Below, piece after piece: positions 7,109 through 15,862 of a stretch of 20,113 nucleotides of DNA. The stretch lies in IMG/VR virus record IMGVR_UViG_3300009002_000067, positions 1 to 20,113 of that record. One strand, written 5' to 3'. This stretch comes from a virus. Within the stretch, counting starts at the first letter, position 1. Each line of letters opens with the position of its first letter. Under the pieces are notes generated by a model, which searched no databases, was not told where the DNA came from, and saw only the letters and a list, made by a program, of their open reading frames with translations. Made by a program: the position numbers and the translations under genes.

Positions 7109-7858
7109 ATGAAAATGACTCTTCTCGAAATGGTACAAAATATCTTATCCGATATGGATTCGGAAGAGATCAACAGCATTTCTGATTCTAACGAAGCTGA
7201 ACAAATAGCTAAGGTAGTAGAGAACACCTACTTTAATTTAATCTCTACTCGTATAATACCTGAACATGCACAAACAATAAAGCTAACATCTTTCTCTAGT
7301 TCAGTAAGACCTACTCACTTTAAATTCCCTAGTAGAGTAAAGAACATAGAGTTCTTAGACTACAACGTTTCTAAGACTGTAGGTGGAGTAGAATATGAAA
7401 GACTAACATACCTAACACCAGATGAGTTCTTTAGTTTATCTGATAGTAGGGACAGTCTTTCATCTGATGTGTTACAGGTTAATGATGTAGCATCAGATAG
7501 TATTTTACTTATACGTAACGATACTATGCCGACGTATTATACCTCATTTGATGATGAGAATGTAGTGCTAGATGCCTACGATTCATCAGTAGACTCTACC
7601 CTTACATCAGCTAAGACAAGAGCATACGGTACTAAGTATCCTAACTTTGACTCATTCTCAGATACATTTATACCTGACGTAGATGACGTAATGTTCCCAT
7701 TACTCTTAGCAGAATCTAAATCAACTGCTATGTCTTTATTTAAAGCAGGATCAGATCCTAAGATAGAACAGGCAGCCCGAAGACAAAAAGTGTATGTACA
7801 GAATGACATGCACAAGGTAAACAAAGGAAGGCCTAAGAATAAGTATGGTAGACATTGA
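7109..7858 (+). CDS. tail tubular protein A (gp11-like gatekeeper)
   Basis: A protein of about 249 residues that forms the ring joining portal to the tail nozzle. The N-terminal segment MTLLEMVQNILSDMDSEEINSI and the following EAEQIAKVVENTYFNLIS are typical of T7 gp11 relatives, as is the C-terminal helix ending ARRQKVYVQ...GRPKNKYGRH. Its place before the gp12-like gene supports this. The frame opens at a GTG at 7100, overlapping the previous gene, but the ATG at 7109 (or 7115) gives the family-typical N-terminus MKMTLLEM, so I chose 7109. AGGA at 7092-7095 is rather distant, and translation may be coupled to the preceding gene, whose stop (7105-7107) is 1 nt away. The gene overlaps the next by 14 nt. 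Confidence 0.85.
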   Translation: MKMTLLEMVQNILSDMDSEEINSISDSNEAEQIAKVVENTYFNLISTRIIPEHAQTIKLTSFSSSVRPTHFKFPSRVKNIEFLDYNVSKTVGGVEYERLTYLTPDEFFSLSDSRDSLSSDVLQVNDVASDSILLIRNDTMPTYYTSFDDENVVLDAYDSSVDSTLTSAKTRAYGTKYPNFDSFSDTFIPDVDDVMFPLLLAESKSTAMSLFKAGSDPKIEQAARRQKVYVQNDMHKVNKGRPKNKYGRH

Positions 7859-8162
7859 GCTAACTAGAGATGAAGACAATCAAGAAATAAAAGTTAAAAG
7901 TAATAAGACTGAAAAAGATTTAGTAGTCTACAAACCACAAGATGGTTACAAACTATACAAAGTAAAATATGAGAGTGGTGCTAAAGTACCTAGTGAACTA
8001 GAAGGATCTTGGACAGGACCAGCAGGAGCACTAGCAGCAGTTGAAAGACATTTAGCTACTAAGAGGGTAACCCCTCGTAAAGCTGTTAACGATAGGTTTA
8101 AGGCTCGAAGGGCCAAAAAGGAAACTATAAATGCCACAGAGCCTAACACAGAAACAAGTTAA
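7845..8162 (+). CDS. small basic protein of unknown function between tail tubular genes
   Basis: A 105-residue protein with an acidic N-terminus (MVDIELTRDEDNQEIKVKS), a middle WTGPAGALAAVERHLATKRVTP segment and a basic C-terminal stretch (FKARRAKKE) before a Thr/Glu tail. It overlaps tail tubular A by 14 nt and tail tubular B by 32 nt, so it is embedded in the tail operon and translation is likely coupled. The ribosome site of tail tubular B (AAGGA, 8118-8122) lies inside it. Small genes at this place occur in many T7-like genomes; I do not know its function. The lack of membrane segments or enzyme motifs, with a basic tail, would suit nucleic-acid binding or an assembly factor, but this is weak inference. 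Confidence 0.7.
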   Translation: MVDIELTRDEDNQEIKVKSNKTEKDLVVYKPQDGYKLYKVKYESGAKVPSELEGSWTGPAGALAAVERHLATKRVTPRKAVNDRFKARRAKKETINATEPNTETS

Positions 8163-10377
8163 TACTTTTACTGGTGGATTAATAACAGAAGCTAGTGAAT
8201 TAACATTTCCTGAGAATGCTTCTGTAGACGAATTGAACTGTTCCTTAGAGAGGGACGGTACTCGTCGTCGTCGTAAAGCTGTATCCTTAGAAGACAATGC
8301 AGTTACAGATGGTATAGTTATTCCTGAAGGATCAGTATTCCACACAGCTACTTGGTATAATGTTGGAGGACTCCCTAATTTAGAGTTTTTAGTTGTGCAG
8401 ATTGGCTCTAATATTTCATTCTACGAAAAAGCAAAAGAGCCTTTATCTGCTCAAAGAGTGCTGAACTACTCAATTGATCTAGCTACTCAGGCTGGTTCTT
8501 CTGGTGGAACTATTTCAGCTAATAATTCTTTTGTTCCTTCTGAAGAAAAAATACAAGTTACATCTATAAACGGTTTATTAATTGTTGCTTCACCAGCAAT
8601 CAATACTTTTTATTTTGAACGTTTATCTGATGGAACATTTCTAAATGAAATAATTGACTTTAAAGAAAGAGACTTTGAGTGGCAAGGTACTGCCTACGAA
8701 GTAGAAGAGCAGTATTCTGAAAAAACTGGTTCTAGTGGTTCTGGCCTTATCACTAGCTACAATCCTGTTTCTAATGAAAGAAAATATGATACTGCTAACT
8801 CTGGTTGGGTTGGACAATACGGTCATACAGCTATAGCTAATTATTATGATGGTGGGGATGGTTATCCTCCCCTCACTCATCCTTGGTATTCAGGTAAGGA
8901 TGCTGACGGAAACTTTAGTGAAGCCGAATTTAAGAAAATTTATAGAGGGACTACTTTAACAGCTAATGGTCATTTTGTTACAGGAGTATTTCAAAAAGAA
9001 AGAAGATTTTTACCTTCTACAAGTGCTTGGACTTCTACTTCCTATACTTCTTTAACTGTTGAAACTGAACCCAATAGATTTAGGACAGTTGCCTCTTTCG
9101 GTAACAGAGTTTTTTATGCTGGTGTTGACTCAGCTAAGAATGGTGGTAAGATTTACTTTTCTAAAATAGTTGAAAGCAATGCAGAGTTAGGAAATTTCTA
9201 CCAAGTAAACGATCCAACTTCAGAAGATATTTCTGACTTATTAGATACAGATGGTGGAGTTGTGAAGATAGCTGAAGCTCACAACATACGTAAGTTACAC
9301 GTCTTTGGAGCAGCTATTTTAATATTTGCTGAGAATGGTGTTTGGTCTATATCTGGTGTTGATAATGTCTTTAGAGCTACTGAGTTCTCTATCTCTAAGA
9401 TATCTGATGTAGGTCTAGTAAATGAAAATAGTTTTGTTGTAGCTGGTGGTGCACCTATCTGGTGGTCTAAGACTGGCATATACTCTATACAAACATCTGA
9501 AACATCTGGTCAACCAGAAGCTAGAAATCTTTCTTTAGCTTCTATACAAACTTTATGGAATGCAATACCTAACGGAAAGAAAGCTCAAGTCTTTGTTGAG
9601 TATGATCAGATTAACCAGAGAGTATTTTGGTTCTATCCTGATACTGAAGAAAATATAGACTATAAGTACAATAACGTATTAGTACTTGATGTTAACTTAC
9701 AAGCCTTCTATCCTTGGAAAATATCTGATGGTACAGCAGGACACTACATTATAGGTAGTTCTTATTTTAGTGGGTTAGGCTCTACAGCTACAGAAACACA
9801 GGTTGTAAACGGAGCTGATACTATAATCAATGGTTCGGATACTGTAGTAGCAACTGTGTACAAAGATTTCTTACAGAATGAAAGTGAAATTAAGTTAATT
9901 GTTAGAAGTGGTGTAGATGGTAAATTAACTGTTGCTCACTTCTCAGGAGATAGTTACCTAGATTGGGGTACAGGTGATTACTCTAGTTTTGCTGAAGCAG
10001 GTTATGACTTCATGGGAGACATGACAACATTTAAGAATGCTCCATACGTTACAACATACATGAGGGTAACTGAAGATGGTTACACTTATAATGGTGTAGG
10101 CTACGATTTTATTAATCCTTCTAGCTGTAAGATGTCAGTGTCTTGGAACTTAACTAAGGCTAACTCTACACCTAGAGAGATTTACAAACTAAAGAATGTA
10201 CCAGTTGTAGACCCAGATGATTTGGGTTCTATTCATTACCCTTCAGACACCGTAGTAACCAAGTCTAAAGTAAGGGGTAGAGGGAGATCAATGAAATTAA
10301 GGTTTGAAAGTTCTGCAGGTAAAGACTTTCACCTAGTAGGTTACGAGGTAATAGGTGCTAAAAACACAAGATTCTAG
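8131..10377 (+). CDS. tail tubular protein B (gp12-like nozzle protein)
   Basis: A 748-residue protein expected to form the six-subunit nozzle of the short tail. The N-terminus is strongly family-like: a TGGLITEAS segment, then NCSLERDGTRRRRKA with four consecutive Arg (residues 45-48, encoded by a CGT repeat). Later segments also fit gp12 relatives: RFRTVASFGNRVFYAGV, LDTDGGVVKIAEAHNIRKLHVFGAAILIFAENGVWSISG, and QINQRVFWFYPD, followed by the C-terminal RGRGRSMKLRFESSAGKDFHLVGYE. AAGGA 8 nt upstream supports the ATG. It is close to the length of T7 gp12 (about 794). Its last 23 nt overlap the GNAT-like gene, and a GAGG in its 3' end serves that gene. Confidence 0.92.
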   Translation: MPQSLTQKQVNTFTGGLITEASELTFPENASVDELNCSLERDGTRRRRKAVSLEDNAVTDGIVIPEGSVFHTATWYNVGGLPNLEFLVVQIGSNISFYEKAKEPLSAQRVLNYSIDLATQAGSSGGTISANNSFVPSEEKIQVTSINGLLIVASPAINTFYFERLSDGTFLNEIIDFKERDFEWQGTAYEVEEQYSEKTGSSGSGLITSYNPVSNERKYDTANSGWVGQYGHTAIANYYDGGDGYPPLTHPWYSGKDADGNFSEAEFKKIYRGTTLTANGHFVTGVFQKERRFLPSTSAWTSTSYTSLTVETEPNRFRTVASFGNRVFYAGVDSAKNGGKIYFSKIVESNAELGNFYQVNDPTSEDISDLLDTDGGVVKIAEAHNIRKLHVFGAAILIFAENGVWSISGVDNVFRATEFSISKISDVGLVNENSFVVAGGAPIWWSKTGIYSIQTSETSGQPEARNLSLASIQTLWNAIPNGKKAQVFVEYDQINQRVFWFYPDTEENIDYKYNNVLVLDVNLQAFYPWKISDGTAGHYIIGSSYFSGLGSTATETQVVNGADTIINGSDTVVATVYKDFLQNESEIKLIVRSGVDGKLTVAHFSGDSYLDWGTGDYSSFAEAGYDFMGDMTTFKNAPYVTTYMRVTEDGYTYNGVGYDFINPSSCKMSVSWNLTKANSTPREIYKLKNVPVVDPDDLGSIHYPSDTVVTKSKVRGRGRSMKLRFESSAGKDFHLVGYEVIGAKNTRF

Positions 10378-10813
10378 AATACGAGAAGCCACCCAAGAAG
10401 ATATATTTGACATACTAGTTTTAGCTAGAGAGTTCTCAAGGGAAGCACCTAAGAGCCATAAGTGGGATAAAGATAAAACAGAACAGTTTGTTCTATCAGC
10501 TATACAGAACACTAACATGGGTGTGTTTGTAATAGATGTAGATGGTGAGATACAAGGAGCTTTAATTGGTTTACTATCTGAGTTCTACATGTCCCACATA
10601 GTACAAGCAACTGAGGTGGCTTGGTTTGTATCTAAAGAGTTCAGAGGTAAAGTAAGTTCTATAAAGTTAGTTAAACACTTTGAGAAGTGGGCTAAAGTTA
10701 ATGGAGCATCATACGTTGGAATGGGTGATATTGAAAGTATTAGTAGCTTAGGTTCTCTGTATACTCGTATGGGTTATAATAAAGCAGAGACAATATATTT
10801 AAAGGAGATATAG
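10355..10813 (+). CDS. GNAT-fold acetyltransferase-like protein in the gp13 position
   Basis: A 152-residue protein starting at GTG, with GAGG at 10345-10348 as ribosome site. It has the GNAT order: RIREATQEDI at 8-17, strands FVIDVDGEIQGALIG at 58-72, EVAWFVSKEFRG at 87-98 leading into a helix, and a C-terminal LYTRMGY at 135-141. The acetyl-CoA pyrophosphate loop, normally [RQ]xxGx[GA], reads R97-G-K-V-S-S, so it lacks the second Gly/Ala and may be inactive. In T7, gp13 between gp12 and gp14 also has a GNAT-like character and is needed for assembly of the internal proteins; this gene sits between the equivalent neighbours. A true acetyltransferase acting on host or virion protein is the alternative. 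It overlaps tail tubular B by 23 nt and ends 1 nt before the next gene. Confidence 0.78.
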   Translation: MLKTQDSRIREATQEDIFDILVLAREFSREAPKSHKWDKDKTEQFVLSAIQNTNMGVFVIDVDGEIQGALIGLLSEFYMSHIVQATEVAWFVSKEFRGKVSSIKLVKHFEKWAKVNGASYVGMGDIESISSLGSLYTRMGYNKAETIYLKEI

Positions 10814-10814
10814 T

Positions 10815-11249
10815 ATGGTAGCAACAGCAATAGCAATAGCTGGTTTAGCTGTAGGTGTAGGTAGTGCCGTAGCAGCAACTAAAGCACAAAAGAAACAAGC
10901 TCAAGCTCAACAAAGAGCACAGCAAGTACAAACTCGTAGACAGAGAAGAGCTGCAATAAGATCTAATAAACTTGCTACAGCTAGAGCAGAAGCTACAGCA
11001 GCAGGTACGGGTACAGCAGATAGTTCAGGATTATCAGGAGGTCTAGGTGGAGCTGCCTCTAACTTATTCTCTGGTTTAGGAACAGGTACACAGCTATCAG
11101 CTATATCTGGTCAGATATCTAAGTATGGTTTACAAGCCTCTCAGTACCAAGCCTTAGGTGGACTAGGTATGCAAGCATTCCAGTTTGGTATAGATAATCC
11201 AAATTTTGGAAAAGGGGGAGATGGAACTCCTACTAAACAGGATAAATAA
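10815..11249 (+). CDS. small internal virion protein (gp14-like)
   Basis: A 144-residue protein with a hydrophobic N-terminal helix (ATAIAIAGLAVGVGSAVAA, residues 3-21), a Lys/Gln/Arg-rich helical stretch (KAQKKQAQAQQRAQQVQTRRQRR, about 23-45) and a Gly/Ser/Ala-rich remainder ending in GLGMQAFQFGIDNPNFGKGG. This architecture, one membrane-seeking helix plus a long amphipathic or coiled region, is typical of T7 gp14-like internal proteins. These are ejected first and form the pore in the outer membrane. The position between the gp13-like gene and the giant internal protein agrees. A strong AAGGAG at 10802-10807, 7 nt before the ATG, predicts high expression. Primary sequence similarity in this family is low, so the call rests on composition and order. 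Confidence 0.75.
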   Translation: MVATAIAIAGLAVGVGSAVAATKAQKKQAQAQQRAQQVQTRRQRRAAIRSNKLATARAEATAAGTGTADSSGLSGGLGGAASNLFSGLGTGTQLSAISGQISKYGLQASQYQALGGLGMQAFQFGIDNPNFGKGGDGTPTKQDK

Positions 11250-11251
11250 TA

Positions 11252-14200
11252 ATGGATATGATCCCAACTATTGAAGATACTTCTACAACTCTTGAAGAAG
11301 AAATGGGTCTACTTGATACTAAGAAAAAGTATGTAGATCCTGCCTCTCCTAATGAGTTAAGAAAAGTAGATGAACAAGCTACATTATTAAATGTAGATCC
11401 TTCAGAAGTTTCTAAAACTAGAGTAAATGAAGATTCATCCTATGATGATTTAATTAAACAGTACTCAAGTCAAGAGGTGTATCTAGAATATCTAAGGGAT
11501 TTAAACACCCCTGTAGATGAAGCAGCTCAAATGTTATTTGATCGTAACAACAAACTACAAGATAGTGTGGCTTCGTCAGAATACCTTATGAGATCAGCTC
11601 TTATGGCTGATGACGAAAGTATGAACCCTGAAGCTGCACATTTATTTAGTAACTATGAACTGGCTTTAGAAATAATATCTAAAAAGGTAGAAGAAGAAGA
11701 TCCTTCAACATTTAAGTTTATAGCAGGTGGTTTCCTTGAATTTGGTAGGGAAATATCTGTAGGTATATTTGAAAACCTTACTAAACAAGATCAAAAGTTA
11801 TCTACTGAATTGAGCAACGCCCTTCTTTTACCAACAGAAGATTTTGAAATTTATCTTAAAGATAAAATAGAAACATACCAAGACAGGGGTTTATTTAATT
11901 TACGTAAAGCTAAGAACGTAGAAGAGATAAGACAAAGACTTGAGGAATTTGGTACAGATAAAGATGCTTCTTTAAAACAATTCATAGCCCTTGCTGAAAT
12001 AGCAACAGCAGGTACAACCAGAGGTCTTGGAAAACTTTCTATAGTGGCTGGACAAGCAACTAAAAGAAAATTATCTGAGGCTACACTAAGTACACTTGAA
12101 AAAGTTATGTCATCTAAGACAGGAGCTGAATTAGTAACAGCTACTAGAGGTCCTATAGCTGGAGCTAAGGTTACAGTTAAACAATTAAATACTAAACATG
12201 CTCCTGACCGTGTAGCAGGTAGTGCAGGTCCTACCACTCTAGATCCCTTCCAAGGTGCTCTACCTACTAACACTCCCCATGCTGCTACAATTATAAATGA
12301 GACAAACAAGTCTAATATCTTTGATGCCCTAGTAAAGATGATGGGATTTAAAGGTAAACAAACTGTTACTGGTAGAGCTTTTGATTATGGTAATCTTGAT
12401 GAACTTGTAGATCAAGTAAACAAGAGAATTATAAAGTCTTCTAATAACCCTGTAGTAAAAATAATTTCTAAACCTAGTGCTATTGCAGACGAAGGATCAG
12501 ATACCTTTGTTTATACTGCAACATTAGGAAATGCTATAGATGGTTTACCTTTTCCTACTAAAGAAGCTGCACTAAGAGTTGTTAAAAACAACCCAGCATA
12601 CAAGGTAGTAGAAGCACCAAGAACTATACGTAAAGAAGTTGATGAAGGTGTAGAAAAACTTCCAGAAGTAAAAGAAAAAGATGGGTATTATCTAGAATAC
12701 AGTGAAAGACTAGACACTCGTAAACTAGCAGAAGAACTAGAGGATATAAACTTACAAGAAAACATCATTGTGAGAACGATAAATAATGTATTGGCTGCAC
12801 CTCAGACAATTTTAGGAGCTAGGGTAGGTTCTTTAATAAACGCATCAGAGAATGTTACAATACGAGCTGGTCAACTTGCAAATGAAGCATTTAAGTCAGT
12901 AAGAAAACTAGACAAACGTAGCTTCAATGAACTAGAAACAGTTATGCTAAGTTACCGAGATGGTGTTTTAGGTGACATGGAGACAGGTCTATCTTCTTTA
13001 AGAGCTGCTCCTACAGATGCTGAGTTTACCAGAGACTTCTTTTCTATCTTCGGTAAAATACCTACAGAATCTCAGTTAAAAGGATATGCTGCCTTAACTG
13101 ATTTAAACAATGCAGCATGGAATATAAAAGCTACCGACATACTAAAGAGAGTAGCAGAAAAAAATGGTCGTACTGTTACAGTAACAGAAGGTACAGATGG
13201 AACTATGTACAATACTATAGGTTATGCAGTTGATAGTATAGCTGATGAAGTTGTTGTGTTTAGTAGATTAACAGGTCAAGTAACAAAAGAAACTTTAGGT
13301 GATCGTATTGCCTACAAACTAGACGAACCTTTTGAAGCAGCTGATGGTATCTTTTATGACCATGTAACTGATGTACTAGATTCTAGAGTACCTATAAAAA
13401 CTGATGTACTAGGATATAATGTAGGTGGTACAAGAAACAATGAAGGTCTTCGTCACTTTATAGGTAAGGTCTTTACTAACTTAGTAGCTGGTAAAGGAGA
13501 AGTAGACGGTGGTTTCAGAACACTGCTAGGTTCTTTCAGTAACAAAGAAGCAAGAAAAGCTGTTAACGAATTAAATAACATTCAGAAGGCTTTAGACCCC
13601 TTTCTTAAAGTAGCAGGTTTAAAAGGTATAAGAAAACTTACCTTAACTGGGGATGACTTAGTAAAAGTTAATGCTGTTATTGCTCGTAATACTACATGGA
13701 ACCCTCATGTATCTGACTTCACATCTTTAAAGAAAATTGCTGAGAGACACGGAGAATCTTTTGCTCCTGATAGTGAGTTTATTACTAGAGGTAGAGACGA
13801 AAGTCTTGATATGTTAGGTAGCAAAGCTGAAGGTATGACTGCTGGGGAATATCAGTCTATGAGGGTAAGTCGTAAACGTGGTGACACCCCACCTATGACT
13901 TATGGTGGAGCACAAACAATAAATCAAAGCCCTATACAAAACATAATAGATCAGTTTAAATCTGAGACATACAGATACTCTCACTATAAAGCTACTCAAT
14001 CTGCTGTAAACGGATGGGTGCAAAAAGCTAATAGATTAAAGAATGTTGAATTTGCTAAAGGTGTAGACCCGAAAACTCTTACACCTGAAGAGTTTATACA
14101 GACAGCTAAAGTTAGTCCAAAGAATAGCCCAGAGAATGCAGAACTAAGATCACAACAAAGAGCAATAAAATCTAGATTAGGTCTTATGGAAAGAACAGAT

Positions 14201-15859
14201 AAGTTTACTCCTTTGGCTCATGGTCTAGCTGAATTAATATATGATAAGGGTATCTTAGGTTTTAAGAAAGGTATGCAAACTAAGCCTGAAGATTGGATAG
14301 GTAAAGGTGCTGGTCAACTAAGAGCACTTTCTTTCCATATGAAAATGGGAATGTTTAATCCAGACCAGTTTGTTCTTAACGCATCCCACGTTGCTCAGAT
14401 AATGGCTATATCTAATTCTGGTTTTAAAGCTGCACCTAACGTACCAATTATTGCAGGGCTTTTATTTAAGACTAAAAAAGCTGCTGAAAAAGATATTGAG
14501 AAGATTGTAGAGACTACCCTAAGAGAAAACGGCACTCTTGGAATGACTAAACAAGAGCTTATAGATACTGTTAGATATATAAAAGAAACAGGTAGACACG
14601 TTATAGGTACAAACACTCTTGAAAGAAGTGGTGCAGCCTTTAATGATAAGACAAGTAAACTTAATGAGCTACTAGAATTAGGTCTTACTCCGTACAAAGG
14701 CGGTGAATTGTTTGGACGTATTGCTGCAATAGCTACAGCAGTTATCGAACACAATGTTGGTAAGGTTTCTAAAGATGTTTTCTCTGACAAAGGTATACAG
14801 TTTGTCTCTAACAGAGAGCAAGTTCTTTCTTATCGTATGACATCTGGTCAAAGAGGTCAGTATCAAGAAAATTCTATAATGGCTTTAGCTACTCAGTGGC
14901 AATCTTATTCTCTTAGGTTTGCTGAGAATGTCTTGATAGGTAGAGATTTAACAGGTATAGAAAAAACAAGAGCACTTGCAGCTAACATATTACTATTTGG
15001 TGCTAGAGGTGTAGGTTTACCACCTAGAATGATAGCTGCTATGGCTTCTTTAGGTATAGATCCAGAAGATGAGAATGCTGTAGCTGTCTTAAATGCTGTA
15101 AAGTTTGGTACTTTTGATATGCTTTTATCTAAAGCTGTAGGAACGGATGTATCTTTAGGTGTTCGTATTGGTCCTATGAACGGTGTACTACAACAGTACT
15201 ACGATTATATATCTGACGAGTCTGTAGTTGAGCTAATAGGTGGTCCATCAGCTCAGATAATCTCTGATTCATACAACACTTTAAAAAGTTTAAGACTTAT
15301 TACACCTCTTTTATTTGAAGATGGAAGTTATTTACCTACAAAATGGAGTCCATTACTAACTCAGCAAATGATAGAACTGTCAAGAAATGTTAAGTCAGCA
15401 GACATGTGGTTTAAGGCCAGAGATTTAGTAATGACAGGGAAGTACCAAAGTAAAAAAGGTTCAATTGCTGGAGAGTTTAGTAGAGAAGAAGTGACGTACC
15501 CTCTGTTAATGTCAATGGCTGGTGGTGCTACGCCTATGAATGTTCTAAACTTCTATGATGCTAAAGATATTTCTTATGGAGAAACGCCTAGATATAAAGA
15601 GGCTCGTAATCTAATTAATAGAAATGCGGATAGAGGTTTAGATTTAATTAGAACTGGTGATCCTGATAAAATAAAAGAAGGTAAGGCTTTGTATACCCAA
15701 GCTAGAGCTTTAATATTTGTAGGTGGTTTTAGTGTAGATGATCAACGCAAGCTTAACAGAAGTATTGCTAACATTAGAGCAATTTTAGACATAGTAGAAG
15801 AAACTAAAGGGCAATCTAAAGAAGCCCGAATAACAGCAAAAGCTGCTCAAGGAGATTAG
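11252..15859 (+). CDS. giant internal virion (ejection) protein
   Basis: A 1535-residue protein, the largest in the window, in the ejection block. It is expected to be packed inside the capsid and ejected to build the channel across periplasm and inner membrane, as T7 gp15/gp16 do. The N-terminus is acidic (EEEMGLLDTKKK). Residues about 440-490 contain a TKEAALRVVKNNPAYKVVE segment and a KDGYYLEYSERL segment, a small beta-rich module I associate with large podovirus internal proteins. Around 1020-1045 is the recognisable ALSFHMKMGMFNPDQFVLNAS segment, followed by hydrophobic helices. The rest is mostly helical, with no nuclease or polymerase motif and no lysozyme or transglycosylase signature at the N-terminus, where T7 gp16 has one. 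A muralytic function may instead be supplied by the gene at 18042. Its last bases contain the AAGGAG for the next gene. Confidence 0.8.
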   Translation: MDMIPTIEDTSTTLEEEMGLLDTKKKYVDPASPNELRKVDEQATLLNVDPSEVSKTRVNEDSSYDDLIKQYSSQEVYLEYLRDLNTPVDEAAQMLFDRNNKLQDSVASSEYLMRSALMADDESMNPEAAHLFSNYELALEIISKKVEEEDPSTFKFIAGGFLEFGREISVGIFENLTKQDQKLSTELSNALLLPTEDFEIYLKDKIETYQDRGLFNLRKAKNVEEIRQRLEEFGTDKDASLKQFIALAEIATAGTTRGLGKLSIVAGQATKRKLSEATLSTLEKVMSSKTGAELVTATRGPIAGAKVTVKQLNTKHAPDRVAGSAGPTTLDPFQGALPTNTPHAATIINETNKSNIFDALVKMMGFKGKQTVTGRAFDYGNLDELVDQVNKRIIKSSNNPVVKIISKPSAIADEGSDTFVYTATLGNAIDGLPFPTKEAALRVVKNNPAYKVVEAPRTIRKEVDEGVEKLPEVKEKDGYYLEYSERLDTRKLAEELEDINLQENIIVRTINNVLAAPQTILGARVGSLINASENVTIRAGQLANEAFKSVRKLDKRSFNELETVMLSYRDGVLGDMETGLSSLRAAPTDAEFTRDFFSIFGKIPTESQLKGYAALTDLNNAAWNIKATDILKRVAEKNGRTVTVTEGTDGTMYNTIGYAVDSIADEVVVFSRLTGQVTKETLGDRIAYKLDEPFEAADGIFYDHVTDVLDSRVPIKTDVLGYNVGGTRNNEGLRHFIGKVFTNLVAGKGEVDGGFRTLLGSFSNKEARKAVNELNNIQKALDPFLKVAGLKGIRKLTLTGDDLVKVNAVIARNTTWNPHVSDFTSLKKIAERHGESFAPDSEFITRGRDESLDMLGSKAEGMTAGEYQSMRVSRKRGDTPPMTYGGAQTINQSPIQNIIDQFKSETYRYSHYKATQSAVNGWVQKANRLKNVEFAKGVDPKTLTPEEFIQTAKVSPKNSPENAELRSQQRAIKSRLGLMERTDKFTPLAHGLAELIYDKGILGFKKGMQTKPEDWIGKGAGQLRALSFHMKMGMFNPDQFVLNASHVAQIMAISNSGFKAAPNVPIIAGLLFKTKKAAEKDIEKIVETTLRENGTLGMTKQELIDTVRYIKETGRHVIGTNTLERSGAAFNDKTSKLNELLELGLTPYKGGELFGRIAAIATAVIEHNVGKVSKDVFSDKGIQFVSNREQVLSYRMTSGQRGQYQENSIMALATQWQSYSLRFAENVLIGRDLTGIEKTRALAANILLFGARGVGLPPRMIAAMASLGIDPEDENAVAVLNAVKFGTFDMLLSKAVGTDVSLGVRIGPMNGVLQQYYDYISDESVVELIGGPSAQIISDSYNTLKSLRLITPLLFEDGSYLPTKWSPLLTQQMIELSRNVKSADMWFKARDLVMTGKYQSKKGSIAGEFSREEVTYPLLMSMAGGATPMNVLNFYDAKDISYGETPRYKEARNLINRNADRGLDLIRTGDPDKIKEGKALYTQARALIFVGGFSVDDQRKLNRSIANIRAILDIVEETKGQSKEARITAKAAQGD

Positions 15860-15862
15860 AGA

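Noticed and set aside
11851-12309. 152-codon reverse-strand frame inside the giant internal protein gene
   Set aside because: Its composition is that expected of the complement of the coding strand, and it is isolated on a strand with no other gene.
14395-14790. 131-codon reverse-strand frame in the giant internal protein gene
   Set aside because: Ser/Leu-rich shadow of the forward codons, fully contained in a convincing gene.
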